A stretch of 50,430 bases of DNA from Bacteroidales bacterium (GCA_017961265.1 JAGCXN010000009.1:1-50430); one strand, 5' to 3'; numbered from the stretch's first letter, positions 8,057 to 14,705 are shown. The notes: generated by a model not told the origin, from the sequence alone. Program-made: numbers and translations.

Positions 8057-8200
8057 GTTTTCGGACGAGGAGAGATCCGGGCTTAAGGTCGCCAAGTTGT
8101 AATGACTTACAGACTGTCCGGACTTTTCAGGAGGATTCGCAGAAAATGGGTTTTAGATCCCGGGGTTTCGGTTTCCTCCTTTTTTATTTGCAGTTTTTAG
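8057..8200 (+). ncRNA. Candidate small structured RNA or 32-codon mRNA, opposite to the late genes
   Basis: Downstream of the promoter at 8020-8049 the RNA can close on itself: GAGGA and CCGGG near 8067-8080 pair with CCCGG near 8160 and TCCTC near 8174. A later AGGAGGA (about 8130) competes for the same TCCTCCT, which is followed by TTTTTT at about 8180, as in an intrinsic terminator. An ATG at 8102 opens a 32-codon frame to TAG at 8200 (start MTYRLSGLFRRIRRKW, very basic). The T-run falls inside that frame, so terminator and peptide readings conflict. There is no gene on the other strand between 8005 and 8183. Function unknown. Confidence 0.5.
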
Positions 8201-8654
8201 TAATCGCATGGAGTCTATATTTATAATAAAATGTCCCTTTTCGCTTCCCTTTTCTTTCATATTTGTATCTTGCTATGTTAAAGTAGATGCGGCGACCTCG
8301 TACTTTCAGATAATGGAATTTGTCAATGTTGTCATCGGGACGGTCTTTGTATAATTCGGATGTTTTTTTGAAATATGAATTATTTAATTGTTTGTTTAAT
8401 TTCTTTACTTTTGTACTGGCAATGACCTTTTTGTCAACTATGTTGTAAGCAAGGTGTTTATAGTCTTCATTTTCTATGTGAATGGTTATTGTCTTTGGTT
8501 TGCCGTTTTCATCGCGAATGATTGCTTTGAATTTGTGTGGCAATGTCTGCTTTAGCTCGGCTTTGACTTGCAATCTTCTTTTTGCGATTGCCGACTTGGT
8601 TTTATCTGTAGTTCCTTTACCGGCCCCTGTGGAACCTGCTCCTCCTCCGTTCAT
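8184..8654 (-). CDS. Small basic protein paired with the DUF4417 gene, possible nuclease-like domain
   Basis: The start at 8654 is fixed by the ATGA overlap with the upstream stop (8651-8654); a longer frame to 8792 reads a shadow of the neighbour. The product has 156 residues: a Gly/Ser/Lys-rich start (MNGGGAGSTGAGKGTTDK) and a strongly basic alpha-beta region ending in HYLKVRGRRIYFNIARYKYE...YYKYRLHAITKN. The Lys/Arg/Tyr/His-rich beta strands recall RelE-like or phage-encoded small RNase domains that accompany head proteins, but no catalytic signature is certain. It could equally be a nucleic-acid-binding structural protein. Confidence 0.65.
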   Translation of the reverse strand: MNGGGAGSTGAGKGTTDKTKSAIAKRRLQVKAELKQTLPHKFKAIIRDENGKPKTITIHIENEDYKHLAYNIVDKKVIASTKVKKLNKQLNNSYFKKTSELYKDRPDDNIDKFHYLKVRGRRIYFNIARYKYERKGKRKGTFYYKYRLHAITKNCK

Positions 8655-9274
8655 GGTCTTATCTGTTTTAGTATGATGTTGTCGAAATACACAACATTGG
8701 TGTCCCCAAAGTCGAAATCCAGCGGTTTGCCGTAGTGCAGTATGGTTGTGGGGTTCAGGCGGCGCATAGCTTCTCTCATCCCTTTTTTCCAAAACTCTCG
8801 CCCCCGTTTGCTCATAGCCGGTCCCTGCGTGCTCACGGCAATGGTTCCGCCTGGTTCAATGCCATCGAAACAGAACTGGAAGGTCCTTTCTTCCGCCCAC
8901 ATCACCGTTGGCACCACTGTGAGCCCATTGCGTTGCCAGTACTCTGCCACGAACTGCCGCCTCCAGTTGTTCCACATCTTCATTGCCAAAGGCATATCGG
9001 TGTACAGACTAAAACCAGGCGAAAGCACAAAAGGAAACTGCGCCAGCATTTCGATGTATTTTCCTGGTCTGCGCCATACCCGCTCAAACTGGTAGTCATC
9101 CAGAAAGAAGTGAACCCCAACATCTTTCCGCTTGCAAGTGCGTGCCAGATTGAAAGGCAGCAAAATTTCAGTTGGTCTCACATCCTGTCGGCGGATGACG
9201 GGCATGTCGTATTTTCCGTCACAATGGTCATTGATTAAATCCAAGTGGTAGTATCGGTTGGTGCGTTCCGCCAT
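8651..9274 (-). CDS. DUF4417 family phage protein
   Basis: Recognised by its characteristic blocks: LPFNLARTCKRKDVGVHFFL, DDYQFERVWRRP, LSPGFSLYTDMPLAMKMWN, NWRRQFVAEYWQ, GLTVVPTVMW, FCFDGIEPGGTIAVSTQG. The family is found in phages and mobile elements, and its biochemical role is not established. The ATG at 9274 gives 207 residues and lies 25 bases downstream of the predicted start of promoter B; a longer frame to 9370 would cross that promoter. It is coupled to the downstream basic protein by a 4-base overlap. Confidence 0.8.
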   Translation of the reverse strand: MAERTNRYYHLDLINDHCDGKYDMPVIRRQDVRPTEILLPFNLARTCKRKDVGVHFFLDDYQFERVWRRPGKYIEMLAQFPFVLSPGFSLYTDMPLAMKMWNNWRRQFVAEYWQRNGLTVVPTVMWAEERTFQFCFDGIEPGGTIAVSTQGPAMSKRGREFWKKGMREAMRRLNPTTILHYGKPLDFDFGDTNVVYFDNIILKQIRP

Positions 9275-9305
9275 TTTCGCTTTTGTTTTGTGTAGGTTTT
9301 CGCCA

Positions 9306-9341
9306 CAAACATACACCAAGCCGAAAAATAAAGTGTGGACA
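9306..9341 (-). promoter_or_regulatory. Late promoter B (TGTCC box + TATGTTTG)
   Basis: Minus strand: a run of A then TGTCC (9341-9337), 23 bases, then TATGTTTG (9313-9306), with the ATG of the DUF4417 gene 32 bases further on. Spacing is identical to late promoters A and C. A second, orphan TGTCCCAG box lies 28 bases upstream at 9358-9376, just after a terminator. Confidence 0.7.
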
Positions 9342-9370
9342 TTTTTTTTCCACCCCGTGCGCTGGGACAA

Positions 9371-9400
9371 AAAAAAGAGCCGCCGTCGCCGGCAGCTCTT
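9371..9400 (-). terminator. Rho-independent terminator of the capsid-region transcript
   Basis: Minus strand: AAGAGC, GCCG stem, GCGA tetraloop (GNRA type), CGGC, GCTCTT, then eight Ts. The stems are at 9400-9395/9380-9375 with an inner GCCG/CGGC. It follows the stop of the structural gene at 9439 and precedes promoter B. Confidence 0.88.
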
Positions 9401-9438
9401 CGGAAATGAAACAACGTGAACAACAAGGCACTGCGGAC

Positions 9439-10299
9439 CTAAGATTCGGTGGTGAAGGAGTACTCGGCTGTGCGCACCTCACGTCCACCCAACACCATGT
9501 AGGCGTAGTAGATGTAGTCGGTGCTGTCATCGAGGTCGGTAATAGCCTTCGTGAAGGGAACTTCAGGAGTGAAGTCATCGACAGGGGCGTTCGTCCAAAC
9601 ACTGGCACCTTCCTTTTTATAGCGGAAACCGACGCTGTCAACTGGAGTGTCGTTCTCGGTGACAGTGGCTGAGAGGGTCGCACCGGAGCTGGTAACACTG
9701 CTTTCACTGCCCATCGCGATGGTAGCCATAGTGCCGACAGAAAGGAGGTTCTTTGTGGTTCCCTTGTAGATGGTGGGTGCAGCGGTGTCGGTGTAGAAGG
9801 TGAGATCTGCGCCGTGAGCGTCGGTGCCTGCCTTGCCGGAGGTGGCTTCGCCGCTTTCGTACTCACAGCCTTCATCGGCATCGCCCAGCATGTGCCAATC
9901 CTTGTTGGCGGTCTGGCACAGGATCACCATCTCCTGGTTGGCGGTGGCTGCCATAAAGCCAAGCAGTTTGGCGCGAAGCGCGGGTGAGTAGATCTGGAGC
10001 GACGACTTGAAGCTGCGGCTTCCGCTTTCACCCTGAAGGGTGTACTTCAGCTCTGCGGAGTTCTTCTTAATCTCAATCTTGAAGAACCGCTTGCCACTTT
10101 TCATCGTCATATTGTCGCCATCTTCGGTCTCAATATGGTCGGCCAGTCCATTACGGAGGATGGGTGCCTTTTTCGACGGCCAGTGATCCACATCGTCCTT
10201 CAGGGCGACGAGGATGGTGCTGACGACACCGCCTTTGGTGTTCTCGCACACGGTCGGGCGGTTAAGGTCTTCTAAACAAACGGGACATTGTTCTGACAT
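9439..10299 (-). CDS. Phage structural protein with C-terminal Ig/FN3-like domain (tail-tube or decoration candidate)
   Basis: The 286-residue product lies right after the capsid gene. The N-terminal region starts with a CPVCLEDLNRPTVCENT stretch (four cysteines). The middle (KRFFKIEIKKNSAELKYTLQG...LRAKLLGFMAATANQEMVIL...DWHMLGDADEGCEY) looks like Bacteroides-phage tail-tube or capsid-associated proteins. The last 90 residues (GATLSATVTENDTPVDSVGF...STDYIYYAYMVLGGREVRT) form an FN3/Ig-like domain related in style to those at the end of the capsid protein. A strong terminator between the capsid gene and this one should lower its expression relative to capsid. The exact role is unresolved. Confidence 0.7.
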   Translation of the reverse strand: MSEQCPVCLEDLNRPTVCENTKGGVVSTILVALKDDVDHWPSKKAPILRNGLADHIETEDGDNMTMKSGKRFFKIEIKKNSAELKYTLQGESGSRSFKSSLQIYSPALRAKLLGFMAATANQEMVILCQTANKDWHMLGDADEGCEYESGEATSGKAGTDAHGADLTFYTDTAAPTIYKGTTKNLLSVGTMATIAMGSESSVTSSGATLSATVTENDTPVDSVGFRYKKEGASVWTNAPVDDFTPEVPFTKAITDLDDSTDYIYYAYMVLGGREVRTAEYSFTTES

Positions 10300-10330
10300 A
10301 GTTATTTGATTTTAAAGGTTTTGGTAATGT

Positions 10331-10363
10331 GAAAAAGTGTTGGCGTGCCAGGCACGCCAACAC
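10331..10363 (-). terminator. Strong terminator hairpin between capsid and downstream structural gene
   Basis: A perfect 13-base inverted repeat, GTGTTGGCGTGCC (10337-10349) and GGCACGCCAACAC (10351-10363), with a single central base; on the minus strand it is followed by TTTTT (10336-10332). It lies in the 80-base gap between the capsid stop and the next ATG. Partial termination here would set the ratio of capsid to downstream protein. Confidence 0.9.
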
Positions 10364-10379
10364 GGGATTGGGGATTCCG

Positions 10380-11945
10380 CTATGCGGTGGTGAAGGTCTG
10401 CCACGAGGTGTAGATCTTCTCCGTGCCGACCTTGACGTAGGCGCGCACGTAGTAGGCGGTGGCGGTGGTGAGACCGGTGAGGTTCACGGCCATCGTTCCT
10501 GCAGACGGCGTTCCGTCGGTGTTGGTCGGATCGCTGGAGAGGCTGGTGGTGACTTCCACACCGCCGCCGGTAACAAGGCTGCTCGGATCGCTGTAGGTCA
10601 GCGTTGCCGTAGCACCGGTTGCAGCGATGCTGCTCATGGCCAGTGCGGTCACGGTCGGGGCGGTGGTCAGGGTCTTCACATTGAGCTTGGCACTCTTGTA
10701 GGTGTCGGTACCGGCCACTACCTGCAACTGCACGTGGTAGTTGGTGTTGCGGCTCAAACCTGTGAGCTGTGCCGTGTAGTTGTTGCCAACCTTGGTGACA
10801 CTTGCGGTGCTGCCGAGGGACGTGGTAGTTCCGTAGGCGAACTGGATGGTTGCGCCTTCGGGAAGTTCACCGTTGATCACACCGGTAAGGTCGATGGTGG
10901 TGTCACCGGGAACGGCACCGGTAATAATCGGATTGGTGGTTCTCACCACGATACCGTCTTCGGGGCTGGCGGTGTCGGCGGCGGAGTCGTTGCCGACAGT
11001 TTCGGCGGTGGCCCACACCATCTTATTAACTCCAAAGCCGATGCCCTCACGCCAGTCGCCGAGAATCTTCACGTAGCGATCTTCTTTCTGTACATCGAAG
11101 GCAAATTTGTCCTTGCGGGTGATCCACAGGAGATTGCCCTGTACGTAGGCGAACATGTCCTTGCTGCCGGCCATGCTCGGAAGACCCATTACCACATGCT
11201 TGGTGAAATCGACGTTGCTGTTGATGTCCTGCGGACCGTTCAGCCAGTAGAAACCTGCGGAACGCTTGTTCTCCAAAAACGCACGCTTGAACTCCTGCGA
11301 TACGCAGATGATGATGGGCGCGTTCTGGTAGATGGGTTTGAAGGACTTGGAGAAGGCCTCCACCTGGTCAAGCACAGAGCTCTCTTCCAGAGCACCAATG
11401 CCCGAAATGACATTGATTGGGTAGGAGGAAGCAGCACCGTCGATGAGCTTCTTGCGGATGCCATCCATGCAGGAGGAAGGAGACGTGCCGGCATCGTCAC
11501 GCACACCGTAATAGACGGCGTTGATCTCACGATCGTAGTCAATCTGCTGTTTCAGATAAACCTCAATCATGTATCTCGTGATGGGCCATTGTTCACGCTT
11601 CACACCTTCGCCTTCGAGAAAACCGAGCCAAGAGTCGATGATCTGGTCAGGTGAGAAATGCAGGTCCACCTTGATGTGCTGCAACTCAATCTTGTTAGGA
11701 TGGAACTTCACGCCGCCTTTCGGCTCGAACGGCACGCGGAAGGGTTGGAGAACCGGTTGGAACTCGTCGTTGGCCATCTCATAGATGTCATCGGTGATTC
11801 TCTTGTGGGTGGCGAAACGCTCCAGGGTCTCGGCTTTCTGGATCAGGGCACGCTTGATGCGGTCGAGGCCTTGTCCTCTTTGTTGGTAGATTCTACCGTA
11901 TTCCTCTACGATAAAATCGGTGTTGATGGTTGTATTAACAGGCAT
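10380..11945 (-). CDS. Major capsid protein, HK97-like, with two C-terminal Ig/FN3-like domains
   Basis: A 521-residue protein directly downstream of the prohead protease/scaffold gene, the usual place of the major capsid gene. Residues 1 to about 330 carry the capsid fold (LQPFRVPFEPKGGVKFHP, VYLKQQIDYDREINAVYYG, WLNGPQDINSNVDFTKHVV, AYVQGNLLWITRKDKFAFDV). Residues about 340-430 and 430-521 are two beta-sandwich domains with the FN3-like pattern LTGLSRNTNYHVQLQV and LTGLTTATAYYVRAYV. Such domains on phage capsids are known to be displayed on the surface and can bind carbohydrates or mucus (family knowledge; binding here is inference). It is followed by a strong terminator. Confidence 0.83.
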   Translation of the reverse strand: MPVNTTINTDFIVEEYGRIYQQRGQGLDRIKRALIQKAETLERFATHKRITDDIYEMANDEFQPVLQPFRVPFEPKGGVKFHPNKIELQHIKVDLHFSPDQIIDSWLGFLEGEGVKREQWPITRYMIEVYLKQQIDYDREINAVYYGVRDDAGTSPSSCMDGIRKKLIDGAASSYPINVISGIGALEESSVLDQVEAFSKSFKPIYQNAPIIICVSQEFKRAFLENKRSAGFYWLNGPQDINSNVDFTKHVVMGLPSMAGSKDMFAYVQGNLLWITRKDKFAFDVQKEDRYVKILGDWREGIGFGVNKMVWATAETVGNDSAADTASPEDGIVVRTTNPIITGAVPGDTTIDLTGVINGELPEGATIQFAYGTTTSLGSTASVTKVGNNYTAQLTGLSRNTNYHVQLQVVAGTDTYKSAKLNVKTLTTAPTVTALAMSSIAATGATATLTYSDPSSLVTGGGVEVTTSLSSDPTNTDGTPSAGTMAVNLTGLTTATAYYVRAYVKVGTEKIYTSWQTFTTA

Positions 11946-11956
11946 AGTGATTGGAT

Positions 11957-13051
11957 TTAGAGGTTTTCTTCAAATGTTTTCTTGTAAACGGGACTGTTTT
12001 TGACATAGTCTTCAACAGACTCTTCGTTCACATTCACATCCTTTCCGTTCACGCCCGGCACGTTGGCGGGGGCGTTCTCGTACTTGGCTTTGTAGTTGTC
12101 GCGCTCGGCGGTGAGGGTGGCAATGAGCGTGTCCTTTTCGGCAATGGAGGTGTTGGCGGCGGCCAGATCCTCGTTCGCCTTCTGAAGGTCGCTCTCTTTC
12201 TGGGAGAATTTGGCTTCAAGGTCGGCAAAGGCCTTCAGCTTATCCTCCATCTTCTGGAGCTGCTCCGGATTGAGCAGCACTCCAGTCTTTTCGTCATACT
12301 CCGTATCGTCCTTTAAGGCAAGGAGCGCACCCAGCATGGCGAAACTGAGCAAGAATTTCTTCATAACTGCGGGATTTTGGTTAATAATTTGATTAGTATT
12401 CATCTCCGGGAACAGGGCGCGGGCGTGGTTGAGGAACCTCGCCATCGCCGTCGCCGGTTTCTTTTCATCGGTGTCGAACTCCTGAATCTCCGTGGCAAAG
12501 CCGAAAGCCAACGCATCCTCGGCAGTGATCCACTTGCCTTTGCCGTTGTTGGCAGCGAAAAGCGCGTTCAGTTCGGCTTCATCTTTCTTCAGCACCTCCT
12601 TGTACACGTTCAGTACCACCTCGTTGACAGTGCGCTGCTGCTCCAAGGTCTCTTCCAGCGCGTTCTCGTTGGCATCGTACACGCTGTTCATGCACTTGTG
12701 GATCAAAAACAGGGCGTTGGGAGAGATGATGCGGCGGTCGCCGGCGCAGGCGATCACGGTGGCCGCACTGGCACAGAACCCCTGCACGATGGTCGTCACC
12801 TTGGCGGGATGCTCCTTCAGCGCGTCGTGGATCTGCAAGGCATCGTCCACGTAGCCGCCAAGGGAGGTGATCAGCACCTCAATTTCGGAAACGGGCAGTT
12901 TCTCCAGCTCCTTCAGCTTGGCGCGGATGTCGGTGCCGGTATTCTTGTACTTCCATTCGTCCCAGTCGAAGCCGCCGATGGTGCCGTCAATCTCAATACG
13001 GGCCTTGTTGGCCGTTACAGGTACAATATTCAGAAATTCGCGGTTGGGCAT
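11957..13051 (-). CDS. ClpP-type prohead protease fused to scaffold
   Basis: Residues 1 to about 205 are an S14/ClpP-like protease: SLGGYVDDALQIHDALKEH, nucleophile Ser95 in GFCASAATV, and His118 in LFLIHKC. After a linker, residues about 220-364 are a scaffold: a short hydrophobic stretch (MKKFLLSFAMLGALLAL) and a coiled coil (LQKMEDKLKAFADLEAKFSQK...). The protease cleaves the scaffold and itself during prohead maturation. An internal in-frame ATG at 12,403 (codon 217), followed by an AT-rich stretch, could give separate scaffold of 148 residues, as in lambda Nu3. The gene has its own late promoter and ends 11 bases before the capsid ATG. Confidence 0.87.
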   Translation of the reverse strand: MPNREFLNIVPVTANKARIEIDGTIGGFDWDEWKYKNTGTDIRAKLKELEKLPVSEIEVLITSLGGYVDDALQIHDALKEHPAKVTTIVQGFCASAATVIACAGDRRIISPNALFLIHKCMNSVYDANENALEETLEQQRTVNEVVLNVYKEVLKKDEAELNALFAANNGKGKWITAEDALAFGFATEIQEFDTDEKKPATAMARFLNHARALFPEMNTNQIINQNPAVMKKFLLSFAMLGALLALKDDTEYDEKTGVLLNPEQLQKMEDKLKAFADLEAKFSQKESDLQKANEDLAAANTSIAEKDTLIATLTAERDNYKAKYENAPANVPGVNGKDVNVNEESVEDYVKNSPVYKKTFEENL

Positions 13052-13073
13052 AACTCTTTGTGGTTGTTTCCGG

Positions 13074-13113
13074 CAAAGGTACAGCCACTTATCCGTTTTC
13101 TCTGGGACAAAAA
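13074..13113 (-). promoter_or_regulatory. Late promoter C (TGTCC box + TACCTTTG)
   Basis: Minus strand: TTTTTGTCCCAG (TGTCC at 13,109-13,105), 23 bases, TACCTTTG (13,081-13,074), with the protease/scaffold ATG at 13,051. Besides the box, its spacer shares GTGGCTG just before the -7 box with promoter A (ATGGCTGCTT). It would drive protease-scaffold-capsid expression. Confidence 0.72.
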
Positions 13114-13138
13114 CCGTGAAAATCGGTGGTTTTCACCG

Positions 13139-13591
13139 CTATTCGAGCGGGAAAACGGGGTAGGTGGTACTCCTGAAGAAACGGAGCCGGTAGCAACGCT
13201 TGCCAGTGGCATCCGCGTCACCGATATGGTCGTAGGCGAAGTTGAGCGGTTCATCGGGCATCCCGGCAAGCCACATCTTCCGGTTGCGATCCGTGAGGCG
13301 CAACACGAATTTGTGTCGGCACCAGTCGCGCAAACTCACTTCAACATCTGCATTAGTAGCGTGCAGCAAACAACTGATTTCCAATTCATACGCACCATCA
13401 TTAAAGGGATTTTGCAGGGCGATGTCGGTGCAGGGTATGTGTCCCCAGGCGCACCCGGTCTTCAGGGTGACGGAGCGGGTTGTGGCACTGGCCATCGGTG
13501 CGGATGCCACCTCATAGTCGTAGGCGGCATTCAGCAGAACGTAACCGGGCAGGTTGGGACAGTTGCGGTCATTTTTCGGTAAATTTTCCAT
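13139..13591 (-). CDS. Phage protein of unknown function, 150 residues
   Basis: No family recognised. A beta-rich soluble protein with several cysteines (KTGCAWGHIPCTDIAL, LEISCLLHATNADVEVSLRDWC) and a C-terminal RCYRLRFFRSTTYPVFPLE. It sits between the 166-residue gene upstream and promoter C, and its stop lies 25 bases upstream of the promoter's TGTCC box. It may be a minor capsid or head-decoration protein, on position only. Confidence 0.7.
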   Translation of the reverse strand: MENLPKNDRNCPNLPGYVLLNAAYDYEVASAPMASATTRSVTLKTGCAWGHIPCTDIALQNPFNDGAYELEISCLLHATNADVEVSLRDWCRHKFVLRLTDRNRKMWLAGMPDEPLNFAYDHIGDADATGKRCYRLRFFRSTTYPVFPLE

Positions 13592-13634
13592 TTTTGAGGG
13601 TGTTTTTTATGCGTTGGACATTTACGACAAAGAT

Positions 13635-14135
13635 TTATGGGTTTTGGAGGTGGCCCACAATTTGGCGCACCCTATCTTCTTCAGGTTTGAATTTGCGCTG
13701 GTAATGCTTCAGCAGACGGCTCTCTTTGATGATGTCGTCGTATTGTTCCGCATCCAACACGGCTTTGATGGCATTGAGGCGGCTTGTTCCGGTGGCGGCG
13801 GTGAGGGTGGCCACCTGGAAACAGAGATAGTTCAGTATCTCCGCTTCGATAATCCGGCTGAAGTTGTACTGTTGGTTGTCGGCTACTATCCAGCCATAGT
13901 GGTAGAAGTCGCGCTGGGTGACACCGATCCACACCGAGACATACATGTCGAACTTTTGCGGCACATCGGTCGGCATCGTCACCTTCTGGCGCGATAGCAT
14001 CTGGCTCACCATCCAGTAGTAGCGGCTGCCGGTAAGGTCGATGGCACCGTCGGTGGTGGGGAAGCGGTTGAGCAGGAACCGGCGCACCGCCGGATCCACC
14101 CGCACCTCAATCCGATACAAAACCCGTTTTCTCAT
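13635..14135 (-). CDS. First gene left of the iteron region, unknown function, 166 residues
   Basis: No family recognised. A soluble alpha-beta protein: an N-terminal KRVLYRIEVRVDPAVRRFLL strand-helix, a TGSRYYWMVSQMLSRQ helix, and a charged C-terminus (DDIIKESRLLKHYQRKFKPEEDRVRQIV). Position at the boundary of early and late regions, with its own host-type promoter and no TGTCC box, makes it a candidate for the regulator that activates the late promoters, but no DNA-binding motif is clear. Confidence 0.65.
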   Translation of the reverse strand: MRKRVLYRIEVRVDPAVRRFLLNRFPTTDGAIDLTGSRYYWMVSQMLSRQKVTMPTDVPQKFDMYVSVWIGVTQRDFYHYGWIVADNQQYNFSRIIEAEILNYLCFQVATLTAATGTSRLNAIKAVLDAEQYDDIIKESRLLKHYQRKFKPEEDRVRQIVGHLQNP

Positions 14136-14149
14136 AGTGAAATTTGCGG

Positions 14150-14157
14150 CAAATATA
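14150..14157 (-). promoter_or_regulatory. Promoter -7 box (TATATTTG) for the 166-residue gene
   Basis: TATATTTG on the minus strand at 14,157-14,150, 15 bases upstream of the ATG at 14,135. No convincing TTTG or TGTCC element lies at the expected distance, so this is a weaker or differently activated promoter. Confidence 0.5.
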
Positions 14158-14181
14158 CTAAAAATAAGTTTATTGTAAATG

Positions 14182-14226
14182 TTTGTTGAAGCGATTGTTT
14201 AAAAATATTTTCGGCTGTTCAACAAA
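14182..14226. repeat. Inverted repeat TTTGTTGAA / TTCAACAAA
   Basis: Nine-base arms at 14,182-14,190 and 14,218-14,226 with a 27-base AT-rich spacer, at the left end of the 570-base noncoding stretch 14,136-14,705. There is no T-run after it, so a protein-binding site is more likely than a terminator. Confidence 0.55.
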
Positions 14227-14298
14227 TGTTAATTTCTTGCGTTTTCCGTCTCCCGTCGGAAAGTCTGTACCTGATTTTTGGGAAAAAATGTGTGTATT

Positions 14299-14582
14299 TG
14301 TAACCGCGCCTTTTTTCAGCGTAATTTGCTGATAATGAAAGGTTACACAAAAGACACACTTTTGTTTCGGAGCGGTTACAGATTTGTAACCGCCCAAAAT
14401 CGCCTCCTTCCGGACACACTTTGCCGTTTTCCCCGAAAATGTGTAACCAATGTGTAACCAATGTGTAACCGCAATGTGTAACCAATCTGTAACCTTGTTT
14501 TCTTCTTTTTATTTTATTGAAAATCAATAAAATAAAGAATATAAGAAAGTGTGTGGATTTGTGACGGTTACAAAGTTACACA
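14299..14582. repeat. TGTAACC iteron array, candidate phage replication origin
   Basis: TGTAACC occurs on the plus strand at 14,299, 14,385, 14,442, 14,453, 14,464, 14,477 and 14,488, and as GGTTACA at 14,341, 14,374 and 14,566, with a near match at 14,575. Sites 14,442/14,453/14,464 are exactly 11 bases apart (unit TGTGTAACCAA), so they face the same side of the helix; 14,374 and 14,385 form a perfect palindrome with arms GCGGTTACA/TGTAACCGC. The array lies in a gap between early and late genes, next to an AT-rich palindrome. Iterons plus an AT-rich element are the usual form of an initiator-bound origin; binding by a phage protein is inference. Confidence 0.75.
14508..14536. repeat. AT-rich perfect palindrome beside the iterons
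   Basis: TTTATTTTATTGA (14,508-14,520) and TCAATAAAATAAA (14,524-14,536) are exact complements around AAA. With only two G/C pairs in 26 it is a plausible DNA-unwinding element or cruciform. It lies between the main cluster of direct iterons and the two inverted ones. Confidence 0.7.
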
Positions 14583-14646
14583 TTTTTTCCCGAAAATCGG
14601 TATCAGAGGGGGAAGGGGTTGGATTTAACAAGTTGTTGCTTAACGA

Positions 14647-14675
14647 AAAAGGCGGCCCGGATGGGACCGCCTTTT
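14647..14675. terminator. Bidirectional terminator at the end of the early operon
   Basis: AAAAGGCGG (14,647-14,655) and CCGCCTTTT (14,667-14,675) form a 9-base stem with a partly paired loop. The T-run faces leftward transcription from the gene ending at 14,706, and the A-run makes it usable from the other side. It isolates the iteron region from early transcription. Confidence 0.85.
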
Positions 14676-14705
14676 CGGTGGAATTGTGATGATCTGCGTG
14701 CCGGA

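Noticed and set aside
10329-11654. 441-codon plus-strand frame across the capsid gene
   Set aside because: Antisense shadow in a GC-rich gene; composition Gly/Val/Ala-rich without any recognisable motif, and it crosses the terminator hairpin.
12377-13582. 401-codon plus-strand frame opposite the protease-scaffold gene
   Set aside because: Shadow of a gene with intact catalytic motifs; it runs across late promoter C and into the next gene.
13592-13634. TGTCC near 13,614-13,618 as a fourth late promoter
   Set aside because: No TAnnTTTG lies 23 bases downstream and the position is within operon spacing.
14170-14527. Minus-strand frames over the iteron region
   Set aside because: Their residues are the translated iterons (repeated VTH-type strings); no plausible start, no operon spacing; treated as noncoding origin region.
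14299-14582. CRISPR array
   Set aside because: Repeats are only 7-11 bases, occur in both orientations and lack uniform spacers; no cas genes are present.
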